Positions 7,986-16,093 of a DNA stretch of 31,143 nucleotides are shown here, piece after piece. The translations under genes were made by a program, and so were the position numbers. How positions within the stretch are numbered: position 1 is the stretch's first letter; the number at the start of each line of letters is the position of its first letter. Origin of the DNA: JACDAE01 sp034438015 (lineage in GTDB: Bacteria; Chloroflexota; Ktedonobacteria; Ktedonobacterales; Ktedonobacteraceae); contig DAOTTD010000166.1 of the NCBI GenBank assembly GCA_034438015.1, forward strand, positions 1 through 31,143, in the 5' to 3' direction. The notes beneath the pieces are model-generated. The model was not told the DNA's origin, ran no database searches, and saw only the letters and a list, made by a program, of their open reading frames with translations.

Positions 7986-8351
7986 GTAGCGTGCCTTTCT
8001 TCTTTCCATCAAACGCATATGTAAATGCGACCATTAAGCATAGTAATTATACGAGATCAGGGCAAGGCGGGGAATATGGGCATAGGTGCGGGCTACTCAA
8101 TAACAGAGCCCAGTAGGTCAAGGCCGCGCATTTCAGCCTCTGTGTACCAGCACCTTTGCTCTTGTTCTTCAAGAGGCCGCGAGATTGTGCTGGTTATGAT
8201 TTCATAACTCCAAAGAGAGAATATACACCATTTCACTCCTTTTTCTCCGTAGCCTCATTCTGCTGTACCCATTACTCTGTATTCTGGAAGAATGAGCGGT
8301 AAACGCCAGACCTGTTGAATAGTGTATATAGTGTATAAGGGAGGCATAGTT
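7986..8351. other. Divergent intergenic region between acyl-CoA dehydrogenase and MFS genes
   Basis: No gene is supported. The left part carries the dehydrogenase promoter, annotated separately. Just before the transporter there is a tandem copy of TAGTGTATA (two adjacent 9-base units at about 8319-8336), which could be a -10 region or a repressor site. The 8060-8300 stretch shows nothing recognisable. Confidence 0.4.
8014..8051 (-). promoter_or_regulatory. Promoter and possible operator of the acyl-CoA dehydrogenase gene
   Basis: A consensus TATAAT lies at 8051..8046 on the minus strand; the -35 region (TTCCCC at 17-base spacing) is weak. Just downstream, CGCAT at 8014-8018 and ATGCG at 8025-8029 form a short dyad with 6 bases between, where a repressor could block transcription. 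The dyad is small and may be chance. Confidence 0.45.
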
Positions 8352-9629
8352 ATGACCAATGCTTCTGCTCAACTTGCTGTAGAGCACGATCTGAACGATA
8401 TAGAGGCGCTCCAAGCGCCGACCAAAGCGGTCAATGCCGGGTTTCAAATGCTCTTGTCTCTGGCGAACCTCGTCATTTGGCTGAGCATTTTGCCGATCAG
8501 CCAAATCCTCTTGCCTACGCAAATTGCCGCTCTCAGTGCGGCGAATAAGTTCACGAACCTGACCATCGCTACTGTCGTCGGCGTCCTTGCCGCGGTCATC
8601 ACCAATCCCATTGCCGGTGCGCTCAGTGATCGCACCACGTCGCGCCTGGGTCGGCGACGACCCTGGTTCATCGTCGGGTCCCTGCTCTCGGCGGTAACCC
8701 TTGCGCTGATGGCTAACTCCGCTAGCTTTGTCGCGCTGGTGGCCTGGTGGGCGATCTTCCACATTGCGGCCAATGCGATACTGGCCGGGCTCTCAGCCGT
8801 CGTCCCCGATCAAGTGCCCGTACGTCAGCGAGGCACTGTCTCGGCATTTGTCAGCCTCTCCTTGCCGCTGGGAGCAGTCATTGGTGCGCTGCTTGTCACC
8901 CGCGTCGCCAGATCCACCCAGATGTCCTATTATATCTTCATTGCCCTGCTGCTGATGGTCATGATGTTCTTCATCCTGGTATTACGCGACAAGCCACTGC
9001 CAAAGGAAGCTGCACCGCGTTTCCATCTTGGGACCTTTCTTGCCGGCTTCTGGGTCAATCCAGTGAAGTATCCTGATTTTGGCTGGGCCTGGCTCACGCG
9101 CTTCCTGGTCTATCTGAGTTACTTTACGTCACTGGGCTATCTCTTGTACTTTCTGCAAGATGCGGTGCATTACCAGAAGGCGGCACAGGGAGTCACCACC
9201 TTTCAAATCATCCTGACGGGGACGCTCCTGATCGCCTCGGTGGTGAGTGGCATGCTCTCTGACAGGCTCCAGCGCCGCAAGGTCTTTGTCATCGGTGCCA
9301 GTCTGGTGATCGCACTCTCCTTCCTGATCCTGGCGTTCTTCCAAACCTGGGTTGCTGTCGAGCTTGCCGGTGCAGTGCTTGGCATCGGCTTTGGAGCCTA
9401 TCTGGGTGTCGACATCGCGCTGATTACGCAATTGCTGCCATCAGCCAACGCGCGTGGGAAAGACCTTGGAGTGATCAATATCGCTAACGCCTTTCCACAA
9501 GTCGTGGGGGTCACCATTGCCGCCTTCGTGGTGAACACGTTTCACAGTTACACGCTGCTCTTTGTGGTTGCAGCCGTCCTGGCCGTGCTTGGGGCAGTCC
9601 TGATCCAACGAATTAAGAGCGTGCGCTAA
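8352..9629 (+). CDS. Major facilitator superfamily transporter
   Basis: A 425-residue membrane protein with about 12 hydrophobic helices. The ATG at 8352 follows AGGGAGG by about 8 bases; ATG codons upstream lack such a site. The loop between helices 2 and 3 carries the MFS motif as GALSDRTTSRLGRRRPWFIVG, and its half-repeat appears as SGMLSDRLQRRKVFVIGA in the second half. The GRRRPW form is common in the GPH and related sugar-transporter branches, but the substrate cannot be assigned. No enzyme gene adjoins it. A hairpin follows the stop. Confidence 0.88.
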   Translation: MTNASAQLAVEHDLNDIEALQAPTKAVNAGFQMLLSLANLVIWLSILPISQILLPTQIAALSAANKFTNLTIATVVGVLAAVITNPIAGALSDRTTSRLGRRRPWFIVGSLLSAVTLALMANSASFVALVAWWAIFHIAANAILAGLSAVVPDQVPVRQRGTVSAFVSLSLPLGAVIGALLVTRVARSTQMSYYIFIALLLMVMMFFILVLRDKPLPKEAAPRFHLGTFLAGFWVNPVKYPDFGWAWLTRFLVYLSYFTSLGYLLYFLQDAVHYQKAAQGVTTFQIILTGTLLIASVVSGMLSDRLQRRKVFVIGASLVIALSFLILAFFQTWVAVELAGAVLGIGFGAYLGVDIALITQLLPSANARGKDLGVINIANAFPQVVGVTIAAFVVNTFHSYTLLFVVAAVLAVLGAVLIQRIKSVR

Positions 9630-9679
9630 GCGCGAGGAGACGCAGACGGGAGTGCTGCTAGGCTTCATCTCAATCAGGC

Positions 9680-9712
9680 GACTCACCATAACACGGGTGT
9701 TATGGTGAAGTC
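9680..9712. terminator. Bidirectional hairpin between MFS and metK
   Basis: CACCATAACAC at 9684-9694 and GTGTTATGGTG at 9697-9707 are exact complements. An outer GACT/AGTC pair with one bulge extends the stem to 33 bases in total. It lies between two converging genes, as a shared terminator would. Neither side has a U-run. Confidence 0.6.
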
Positions 9713-9738
9713 GTCCAATAGGTACAAGGTCGTCTATT

Positions 9739-10998
9739 TTATTGGGTGACGGTCTTGCTGCTCTCCACACGAGCTCCGACGCCGCGACGCAGCATGGGGA
9801 CCTTATTTAGCTCTTCCCAGGGAGCGTCGATGTCCGTGCGACCAAAGTGGCCGAAGGCGGCGGTTGGCTGGTAGATGGGACGGCGCAGGTTCAGTGCCTG
9901 GATGATGCCAGCCGGGCGCAGATCGAAGTGCTCGTTGATCAGGCGGATGATCTCCTCGTCCGAGACTTTGCCGGTACCGAAGGTCTCGACGAAGAGAGAG
10001 AGCGGGCGCGCAACGCCGATGGCATAAGAGACCTGGAGTTCCAGGCGATCGGCGAGACCGGCGGCAACAATATTTTTAGCGATATGGCGCGCGGCATAGG
10101 CAGCGGAGCGGTCGACCTTGGTCGGATCTTTGCCACTGAAAGCGCCGCCGCCGTGGCGCGCCATGCCGCCGTAGGTATCGACGATAATCTTGCGTCCGGT
10201 CAGGCCAGCATCGCCCATTGGTCCACCGGTGACGAAGCGGCCAGTGGGATTGACAAAGATCTTCGTGGCATTGTCGAGCAGGTGCGCGGGAATGACAGGC
10301 TTCACGACATGCTCGATCACGTCCAGGCGAATCTGCTCTTTATCGATGTAATCGGCGTGCTGCGTCGAGATGACGACCGTATCGACGCGCACCGGACGCC
10401 CGTTCTTATATTGCACCGTGACCTGGCTCTTGCCGTCGGGGCGCAAATAGGTCATCGGGCCACTACCTCCCCAGGAGCGGCGGCGCACCTGTGAGAGCTG
10501 GCGGGTCAATTGATGAGCAAGGCTGATCGGCATCGGCATATATTCGGGCGTCTCATTGCAGGCGAAACCGATCATCATGCCCTGGTCGCCGGCGCCGATG
10601 CGCTCCAACTCACCATCGCTGAGATGGACCGGGCCGTCCTTTGCCTCCACGGACTGGCTGACGCCCATATCGATATCGGGCGACTGCTTGCCGATAGAGG
10701 TCACAACGCCGCAGGTGCGATAATCAAAGCCATAATCGGCATTGATATAGCCCACCTGCTCAATTGTCGAGCGTACAAGAGCGGGGATATCGACCCAGGC
10801 GGAGGTCGTGATCTCGCCTGCAACCAGCACCAGGCCTGTTGTCGTCGCCGTCTCGCAGGCCACGCGCGCCTGCGTATCCTGGACGATGATGGCGTCGAGG
10901 ATCGCATCCGAGATCTGGTCACACAGCTTGTCGGGGTGCCCTTCAGTAACCGACTCGCTGGTGAAGAACGTTCTGGCACTGTCCATAAAACTACTCAT
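9739..10998 (-). CDS. metK: S-adenosylmethionine synthetase
   Basis: Makes S-adenosylmethionine from methionine and ATP; cytoplasmic, tetrameric in known members. At 419 residues it is slightly longer than the usual 380-400. Signatures are GHPDKLCDQISDAILD (residues 20-35, with the catalytic His and metal-binding Asp), GAGDQGMMIGFA, and the P-loop-like GGGAFSGKDPTKVDRSAAY. Also seen is NPTGRFVTGGPMGDAGLTGRKI. The ATG at 10998 is chosen. AAAGGAG lies about 12 bases upstream, rather far; the ATG at 10986 would be still further. The open frame continues upstream, but that part is the SAM-I riboswitch. The gene is preceded by its own promoter and by this riboswitch, so it should be turned down when SAM is plentiful. 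Confidence 0.97.
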   Translation of the reverse strand: MSSFMDSARTFFTSESVTEGHPDKLCDQISDAILDAIIVQDTQARVACETATTTGLVLVAGEITTSAWVDIPALVRSTIEQVGYINADYGFDYRTCGVVTSIGKQSPDIDMGVSQSVEAKDGPVHLSDGELERIGAGDQGMMIGFACNETPEYMPMPISLAHQLTRQLSQVRRRSWGGSGPMTYLRPDGKSQVTVQYKNGRPVRVDTVVISTQHADYIDKEQIRLDVIEHVVKPVIPAHLLDNATKIFVNPTGRFVTGGPMGDAGLTGRKIIVDTYGGMARHGGGAFSGKDPTKVDRSAAYAARHIAKNIVAAGLADRLELQVSYAIGVARPLSLFVETFGTGKVSDEEIIRLINEHFDLRPAGIIQALNLRRPIYQPTAAFGHFGRTDIDAPWEELNKVPMLRRGVGARVESSKTVTQ

Positions 10999-11099
10999 TG
11001 ACGAATTTTTCTCCTTTGCAACTACGTAAAGACATGCGTATGTATGGTCATAGCCTCTAGAGGCATAAACTGGATCAGGGGGTTGTCTGTAACGGGCAC

Positions 11100-11123
11100 A
11101 AAAAAACCCCTGTTTTGCAGGGG
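11100..11123 (-). terminator. Intrinsic terminator of the SAM-I riboswitch
   Basis: On the minus strand CCCCTG, a short loop, CAGGGG and seven U residues form a classic intrinsic terminator directly after the SAM-I aptamer and about 100 bases before metK. It should form when SAM binds. Confidence 0.92.
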
Positions 11124-11144
11124 TATAGTGCACTTGCACATTCC

Positions 11145-11250
11145 CCTCATCTTGCGGAACTATCCGCCGGAATTGGCACCCTTCCTGTATAAGGACAGGC
11201 GGGTTGCCGGGCTTCATCGGGCCGTTTCCCTCCACCTCTCTTGATGAGAG
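11145..11250 (-). promoter_or_regulatory. SAM-I (S-box) riboswitch
   Basis: The minus strand reads CTCTCATCAAGAGAGGTGGA, then GGGAAACGGCCCGATGAAGC, then CCGGCAACCC, and GGTGCCAATTCC, closing with AGATGAGG. These are the conserved blocks of the S-box aptamer in the right order: P1, the kink-turn helix with GATGA, CGGCAACC, and GGTGCCAATTCC. P1 is formed by CTCATC pairing with GATGAG. It is followed by a terminator and by metK, the classic target. An OFF switch responding to SAM is expected from the family. Confidence 0.96.
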
Positions 11251-11314
11251 CGATTCACTCGCGGGCTCTGTTGTATGTGTGCGGTGAATGTAAGCAGTAA
11301 AGCTTATTGTTAGT

Positions 11315-11344
11315 ATTCTACGCTACAAACGGACTCTTTGTCAA
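11315..11344 (-). promoter_or_regulatory. metK promoter
   Basis: On the minus strand TTGACA (11344..11339), an 18-base spacer and TAGAAT (11320..11315) form a near-consensus housekeeping promoter. Transcription would start near 11308, just before the SAM-I riboswitch, giving a leader of about 310 bases. Confidence 0.75.
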
Positions 11345-11425
11345 ATCGTCCCAATTCACCTTACGTTCTGCCATTGTCGTTTCCCCTCTCCTTCCTCCTC
11401 CGTTCGCTCAAAGAGAGAGAAGATT

Positions 11426-11455
11426 AGGGGAGGCGCCTTGTGAAGTGCCTCCCCT
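11426..11455 (-). terminator. ahcY terminator
   Basis: AGGGGAGGC (11426-11434) and GCCTCCCCT (11447-11455) are exact complements, with a further CTT/AAG pairing inside. On the minus strand the stem follows the ahcY stop by 22 bases and leads into a pyrimidine-rich stretch (AATCTTCTCTC). Confidence 0.75.
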
Positions 11456-11477
11456 GATGAACATGGTACGCCGCAGG

Positions 11478-12746
11478 CTATGTGCCCGACTCCCAGGAAC
11501 CGAGGTATTTCTCCTGCTCAGGCGAGAGGGTATCGATGCGCACACCCATCGCATGCAGTTTGAGGCGCGCGATCTCTTTATCCAGATCAGCGGGCAGCGT
11601 GTAGACGTGTGGCTGCATCTCATGCGCGTGAATGCGCATGTATTCAGCGCCAAGAGCCTGATTGGCGAAACTCATATCCATAACGCTGGCTGGATGGCCC
11701 TCGGCGGCGGAGAGATTGACGAGACGGCCCTCGGCCAGCAGGTGGACATGGCGGCCATCAGGATATATGTACTCATCAACAAAATCGCGCACACGCCGCT
11801 TACTGGTGGCAATCTGCTCAAGCGCCGGGATGTTGATCTCATCGTTAAAGTGTCCGGAGTTCGCAATCAGCGCGCCATCCTTCATGCGCTCAAGGTGAGC
11901 ACGATCGACGACATTGACATCACCAGTCACTGTGATGAAGATATCGCCGAGGGCGGCGGCCTCGACGCCAGGCATGACGCGATAGCCATCCATCACCGCT
12001 TCGAGCGCGCGCGTCGGATTCACCTCGGTCACGATCACGTTTGCGCCCATGCCGTGAGCACGCGAGGCAACACCGCGACCGCACCAGCCATAGCCAAAGA
12101 CAACAACCGTGCGACCGGCCAGGAGGATATTGGTCGAGCGGATAATCGCATCGATAGAGCTCTGGCCTGTACCGTAGCGATTATCGAACAGGTGCTTGGT
12201 ATCGGACTCATTGACGGCCAGCACAGGGAACTTGAGCACGCCGGCGCGCTCCATGCTATACAGGCGGATCACGCCCGTCGTCGTCTCCTCCATGCCACCA
12301 ATGATCGTAGGAATCAACTCGGTACGCGTCGTATGCAGCGTCGAGACGAGATCGCAGCCATCGTCCATGGTCATCTCGGGCTTGTGATCGAGGGCGGCAT
12401 TGATATGGCGGTAGTAGGTCTCTTCATCCTCGCCCTTGATCGCAAAGGTGGGGATGCCGTACTCGCTCACCAGCGCCGCCGCCACATCGTCCTGTGTCGA
12501 CAGCGGATTGGAGGCGCACAGCACCAGATCGGCGCCACCGGCCTTCAAGGTAATCGCCAGGTTGGCCGTCTCGGTCGTAATATGTAAGCAGCCAGACATG
12601 CGCATGCCCTGCAGTGGGAGATCCTTTGCGAAGCGGTCGCGGATCAGGCGCAGGACCGGCATATCTTTTGCGGCCCATTCGATGCGGTCTTTTCCGCGAG
12701 GGGTCAGCGAGAGATCCTTCACATCTCCCTGTGTTGAAGTTGTCAT
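11478..12746 (-). CDS. ahcY: Adenosylhomocysteinase
   Basis: Splits S-adenosylhomocysteine, the product of SAM-dependent methylation, into adenosine and homocysteine using bound NAD. At 422 residues it is of the shorter form without the extra insert of eukaryotic enzymes, and ends in KYLGSWESGT rather than the Lys-Tyr tail. Substrate motifs are CLHITTETANL (53-63), DDGCDL (128-133), GGMEETTTGV (150-159) and NESDTKHLFDNRYGTGQS (179-196, with the Lys and Asp of the active site). The NAD fold has GYGWCGRG (218-225). The ATG at 12746 follows AAAGG by a short gap. It lies between pfkB and metK on the same strand, and has no visible riboswitch of its own. Confidence 0.97.
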   Translation of the reverse strand: MTTSTQGDVKDLSLTPRGKDRIEWAAKDMPVLRLIRDRFAKDLPLQGMRMSGCLHITTETANLAITLKAGGADLVLCASNPLSTQDDVAAALVSEYGIPTFAIKGEDEETYYRHINAALDHKPEMTMDDGCDLVSTLHTTRTELIPTIIGGMEETTTGVIRLYSMERAGVLKFPVLAVNESDTKHLFDNRYGTGQSSIDAIIRSTNILLAGRTVVVFGYGWCGRGVASRAHGMGANVIVTEVNPTRALEAVMDGYRVMPGVEAAALGDIFITVTGDVNVVDRAHLERMKDGALIANSGHFNDEINIPALEQIATSKRRVRDFVDEYIYPDGRHVHLLAEGRLVNLSAAEGHPASVMDMSFANQALGAEYMRIHAHEMQPHVYTLPADLDKEIARLKLHAMGVRIDTLSPEQEKYLGSWESGT

Positions 12747-12835
12747 AAACCTTTATTTTCCCTTCTTCCCTTATATCAGGATTGGACAAAGTAGAGAGTA
12801 CGGACACGCCATGCATAAGTCAGGCGTAGACAGTG

Positions 12836-12856
12836 AAAACCACCCTTGTGGGTGGC
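12836..12856 (-). terminator. Hairpin between the PfkB gene and ahcY
   Basis: CCACCC, a 4-base loop and GGGTGG form a perfect stem followed on the minus strand by TTTTC. It sits 112 bases past the PfkB stop and 90 bases before ahcY. It may end the mtnA-HD-PfkB transcript or attenuate read-through into ahcY. Confidence 0.5.
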
Positions 12857-12967
12857 AGAAGATACAGTAGCGGGCGCGCCCATTTCCCATTCCACCTCAA
12901 AAAGTAAGTACGCCCCATGCGTAACGCTCTATTCTACAACATTCTCGTGTCACATAAGGATGAGTAC

Positions 12968-13912
12968 CTATCTGTCGCCCTGGCGCCAATCGGGATCGAA
13001 GTGCGAACAGTCCACCAGCTCTCTGTAGCGTGCGGCGATATCGTTCATCGTCAAGGCGCGCAGGCCATCGATGCTGAAATCGGAGCAGACATAGGAGCCA
13101 ATAATGTTCCCATGCACCACCGCGCGCTTGAGATCATCAACCGCGTAGGTGCCATCGGGAGCAGGTCTGACCGTCGAGAGATAGCCCAGCAGTCCACCGG
13201 CGAAGGCATCGCCGGCCCCGGTTGGATCGATCACCTCTTCAAGCGGGTACGAAGGTGCGCTAAAATACGTACCGTCGGCCCCGAAAAGGAGCGCACCATA
13301 GCTGCCTTGCTTCACAATCACATATTTCAAGCCCAACGCAAAGAGCTCACGGACACCAGCTAAAATGCTCGCCTGTCCGGTATACTGTCGTACTTCCTCC
13401 TCGCTCATCAGGAGCACATCCACGCGCTTGATCACCTCGGTTAAGCGGGCGCGCCCGGTCTTGATCCACAGCTCCATAGTATCGAGGACGGTGAGGCGGG
13501 CATGGGGAGCCTGGTCAAGGACCTCCATCTGGAGCTCCGGCTGAATATTGGCGAGAAAGAGCAGATCGCTATCCTGGTACTCGACAGGGATCTGCGGGTG
13601 GAAGTCCGCGTAGACCCCCAGTTGGGTATCGAGGGTATCACGGGTATTCATATCCATATGATAGCGACCGCTCCAGTAGAAGGTCTTCCCCTCCTGAATC
13701 TGCAGACCGGCGAGATTCACGCGTCGCTCGCGCCAGAAATCGAGGTATTCACGCGGAAAGTCGCTGCCGACAATCGCGACCAGATTCACCCGATCGTAGA
13801 GCGAGGCAGCGGTCGAAAAGTAAGACGCAGCTCCGCCCAGGATCCAGTCCCGGCGTGCAAAAGGCGTCTCGACGGCATCAAAGGCCACGGAACCAACAAC
13901 AAGAATAGACAC
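12968..13912 (-). CDS. PfkB-family sugar or nucleoside kinase
   Basis: Ribokinase-fold kinase of 314 residues. The GTG at 13912 is chosen because GGAGG lies 5 bases upstream; an in-frame GTG at 13924 is the alternative. Family features are the N-terminal strand ILVVGSVAFDAVETP, the substrate loop LGGAASYFSTAASL (the Gly-Gly signature), and the C-terminal PfkB signature DPTGAGDAFAGGLLGYL, whose Asp is the catalytic base. The substrate is unknown. Its place directly after mtnA and an HD-domain gene and before ahcY suggests either adenosine released by AhcY, or a 5-thio/5-deoxy ribose from SAM by-products. That is inference from context. Classic methylthioribose kinase (MtnK) belongs to a different fold. 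Confidence 0.88.
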   Translation of the reverse strand: MSILVVGSVAFDAVETPFARRDWILGGAASYFSTAASLYDRVNLVAIVGSDFPREYLDFWRERRVNLAGLQIQEGKTFYWSGRYHMDMNTRDTLDTQLGVYADFHPQIPVEYQDSDLLFLANIQPELQMEVLDQAPHARLTVLDTMELWIKTGRARLTEVIKRVDVLLMSEEEVRQYTGQASILAGVRELFALGLKYVIVKQGSYGALLFGADGTYFSAPSYPLEEVIDPTGAGDAFAGGLLGYLSTVRPAPDGTYAVDDLKRAVVHGNIIGSYVCSDFSIDGLRALTMNDIAARYRELVDCSHFDPDWRQGDR

Positions 13913-13954
13913 TCCATCCTCCACAACAAATTGTTACGATCAACATGCGTAATG

Positions 13955-14584
13955 CTAAACAGGAGTAGCATCGCTCAAATGTTCGATCACGCCATCGAGA
14001 AAGGCCAACGAGCTATGAAACTTCTCGCGCGCCATCTCGCGCGCGGGCGCGGTATTCAACGACTGGTAGAGTTCAATAAAGCGCTCTTCGATATGCCGAA
14101 GAATAGCGGCCAGCACCTCGCCAGTCACCGCGCGGTTGGGATAACGTGCACCGAACTCAATTAGAGATGTTACCACAGCCAGACCACTTAGTCGACCGAG
14201 TTTATCGGCATCATAGAGGATCAGCCCTTCGATAGGCGCGTCGTTCCGCTCCTCGGCAGCGATGGGGTTCGCATGCACCAGGATCGCCCGCTCCACCCGC
14301 GCAATGCGTTCAAAGGGCATATGCAGCTCATGCAGGAGTTCCACAGCCATAGCAGCCGATTGCACCTCGTGCTCCTGAAATCCATGCACCGCCGTCGATA
14401 TGTCGTGCAGATAGGCGGCAATGATCAGCGCATCGTTATCAATCGTCACCGTCTCGTCCTGGGCTTCCAGTTCCAGAGCAAGCATTTTACAGTTCGCAAC
14501 CACCGCGCAGACATAGCGAAAGCCCTCATGCCCCAGCATCTCCTCCGCATGGAGAGCAACGGCCTGTACGACTTCTGTATTCAT
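13955..14584 (-). CDS. HD-domain metal-dependent hydrolase
   Basis: A 209-residue helical protein of the HD superfamily. Metal-ligand positions can be read as His19 (GHEGFRYV), His60-Asp61 (AAYLHDIS), the later His in ILVHANP and Asp in LYDADKLGRL, the usual order H...HD...H...D. Such proteins hydrolyse phosphate esters or nucleotides; the substrate here is unknown. The ATG at 14584 is 6 bases after the mtnA stop, and its GGAAGG ribosome site lies within the mtnA end, so the two genes are translationally coupled; a TTG one codon upstream is possible. It is followed after 42 bases by the PfkB kinase. Its conserved partnership with mtnA would suggest a role in methylthioribose metabolism. Confidence 0.85.
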   Translation of the reverse strand: MNTEVVQAVALHAEEMLGHEGFRYVCAVVANCKMLALELEAQDETVTIDNDALIIAAYLHDISTAVHGFQEHEVQSAAMAVELLHELHMPFERIARVERAILVHANPIAAEERNDAPIEGLILYDADKLGRLSGLAVVTSLIEFGARYPNRAVTGEVLAAILRHIEERFIELYQSLNTAPAREMAREKFHSSLAFLDGVIEHLSDATPV

Positions 14585-14590
14585 CAAAAA

Positions 14591-15706
14591 TTAAACCTTC
14601 CCAATAGTGTTCTCGCTCACAAACAGCCGGCACAGAGCGGGCGTGTAGGGAGCGCGAAGTATGCCATTTTCAGTGATAATAGCGCTCACCAGGGTATGCG
14701 GCGTCACATCGAACGCGGGATTGGCGACCTGCACACCTGATGGCGCGATTGCGACGCCGCCCACGGTCGTGACCTCGCCTGGATTGCGCTGCTCGATCGG
14801 AATAAGCTCGCCCGATGCAAGCGTCAGATCGATCGTAGAGCAGGGCGCGACGACGTAGAAAGGAATAGAGTGTGCTCGCGCCAGCACCGCAAGGCTATAC
14901 GTCCCGATCTTGTTTGCCACATCACCGTTCGCAGCAATACGATCGGCGCCCACGAAGACCGCCTTGATTGCCCCCCGGCGCATAAAGTGACCGGCCATGT
15001 TATCCGTGATCAGCGTCAGAGGAACGCCCTGCTGCTGCAACTCCCAGGCGGTCAGGCGCGCCCCCTGCAGCACGGGGCGCGTCTCATCGACAAATACATG
15101 GATGTGCTTGCCCGCCTGCTGAGCCGTATAGATAGGAGCCAGGGCCGTCCCCATGCCTGAAGTAGCGAGCGCGCCGGCGTTGCAGTGGGTCAGGAGCGTA
15201 TCGCCATCGGCGATCAGTTCAGCCCCATGAGCACCCATCTGACGGCAGGCGGCGGCATCTTCTTCCGCGATCGCCAGAGCCTCATCACGCAGGCGCGACA
15301 GCAGGCTTTGAGGAGCGGCATGCGCCATATGCTCGACACAGCGTAGCATGCGCTCAATGGCCCAGAACAGATTGACGGCGGTCGGACGCGTGTGAGCAAG
15401 CAGTTCTCCTACGGAGATGAGATGGGCCTGCAAGGCGACGCTCGAAGGCGCCTCCTCACCACCGGTACCTTCGTGTAAATAGCGATGGGCCGCAAGCAGC
15501 ATACCCATAGCAGCCGTCACACCGATCGCTGGCGCGCCACGCACCTTCAGCGTCATGATCGCATCAGCCACCTGTTGTTCATGGGTAAGACGAAGAAAAA
15601 CAACCTGCTGCGGCAGAAGCGATTGATCAATCATGCATACAGCCGCCTGCTGGGCAACCTCTTCCTCCCACCATACTGTACGTACGCGCTGATTTTGCAC
15701 AGCCAT
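14591..15706 (-). CDS. mtnA: S-methyl-5-thioribose-1-phosphate isomerase
   Basis: Converts methylthioribose-1-phosphate to methylthioribulose-1-phosphate in methionine salvage; related in fold to the eIF2B subunits. Product of 371 residues. Motifs are IDQSLLP (26-32), VRGAPAIGVTAAMGM (55-69), LLTHCNAGALATSGMGTAL (171-189, with the catalytic Cys175), and VGADRIAANGDVANKIGTY (252-270, with catalytic Asp255). The ATG at 15706 begins the family-like sequence, with GAAGGAG upstream at a rather long 11 bases; an ATG 11 codons further upstream is possible. First gene of the mtnA-HD-PfkB operon. No methylthioadenosine phosphorylase or later salvage enzyme is in the window. Confidence 0.95.
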   Translation of the reverse strand: MAVQNQRVRTVWWEEEVAQQAAVCMIDQSLLPQQVVFLRLTHEQQVADAIMTLKVRGAPAIGVTAAMGMLLAAHRYLHEGTGGEEAPSSVALQAHLISVGELLAHTRPTAVNLFWAIERMLRCVEHMAHAAPQSLLSRLRDEALAIAEEDAAACRQMGAHGAELIADGDTLLTHCNAGALATSGMGTALAPIYTAQQAGKHIHVFVDETRPVLQGARLTAWELQQQGVPLTLITDNMAGHFMRRGAIKAVFVGADRIAANGDVANKIGTYSLAVLARAHSIPFYVVAPCSTIDLTLASGELIPIEQRNPGEVTTVGGVAIAPSGVQVANPAFDVTPHTLVSAIITENGILRAPYTPALCRLFVSENTIGKV

Positions 15707-15793
15707 CGAATAGCCGTCTCCTTCTTCGCGGTGGGACATTGCGCGCTTATCGTCCAAAGCTGCTATATCTCCCCATGATGTAACGAAAGGAAT

Positions 15794-15799
15794 AGTATA
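15794..15799 (-). promoter_or_regulatory. Possible -10 box for the mtnA operon
   Basis: TATACT on the minus strand, 87 bases before the mtnA start. The -35 region at 17 bases is poor, so this is tentative. Confidence 0.35.
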
Positions 15800-15942
15800 C
15801 CTTGAGCGTGCAAACCCAATAGTACTAACTTAGAAGCTATTAACAGCGAGAAATCCACACAAGTATGTTACCATGATAATCGATACATCACGCTACTGCA
15901 AGTAAACATGACTACTTTAAGGCATGTTACTGATAGCGTTGG

Positions 15943-16058
15943 TTGTCCGTTCCACTACACAGAAGGATAAAGCCCCTCCGCGCCGGATGTGTCCGATGAT
16001 ACGGCCTCCGCGTCGCCCGGAAGCAAGCTATATGCTATCACTTGCATGGAACGGACAA
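15943..16058. repeat. Separated 12-bp inverted repeat upstream of sigma factor 2
   Basis: TTGTCCGTTCCA at 15943-15954 and TGGAACGGACAA at 16047-16058 are exact reverse complements, 92 bases apart. The right arm is 35 bases before the sigma start and contains GGAAC, the core of many ECF -35 elements. The left arm points toward mtnA. They may be binding sites for one regulator, or divergent ECF promoters. Confidence 0.7.
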
Positions 16059-16093
16059 GATGATAATTGTAGCTATCGAAGGGATTGTAGCGC

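Larger units (their letters stand above)
10999..11477. other. metK leader and ahcY-metK spacer
   Basis: The 479-base spacer contains, in minus-strand order, the ahcY terminator, the metK promoter, the SAM-I riboswitch aptamer, its terminator and the metK ribosome site. These are annotated separately. No additional coding sequence is seen. Confidence 0.8.
15707..16093. other. Divergent intergenic region between mtnA and sigma factor 2
   Basis: No coding sequence is supported here. It holds a possible mtnA -10 box and a 12-base inverted repeat pair, both listed separately. A GC-rich stretch (15975-16022) lies between the repeat arms. Confidence 0.4.

Noticed and set aside
8202..8762. Minus-strand frame overlapping the MFS start
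   Set aside because: Composition is Arg/Asp/Gly-rich as in shadows, and it runs across the real transporter's start.
11001..11235. Upstream extension of the metK frame by 79 residues
   Set aside because: This stretch is the SAM-I riboswitch and terminator, not protein-like, and the ribosome site lies below it.
11307..12587. Long plus-strand frame of 426 residues opposite ahcY
   Set aside because: It is an antisense shadow of ahcY, biased in His/Arg/Ile as expected, with no ribosome site.
12747..12967. Possible SAH riboswitch before ahcY
   Set aside because: The conserved SAH aptamer blocks could not be found; only a small hairpin is present.
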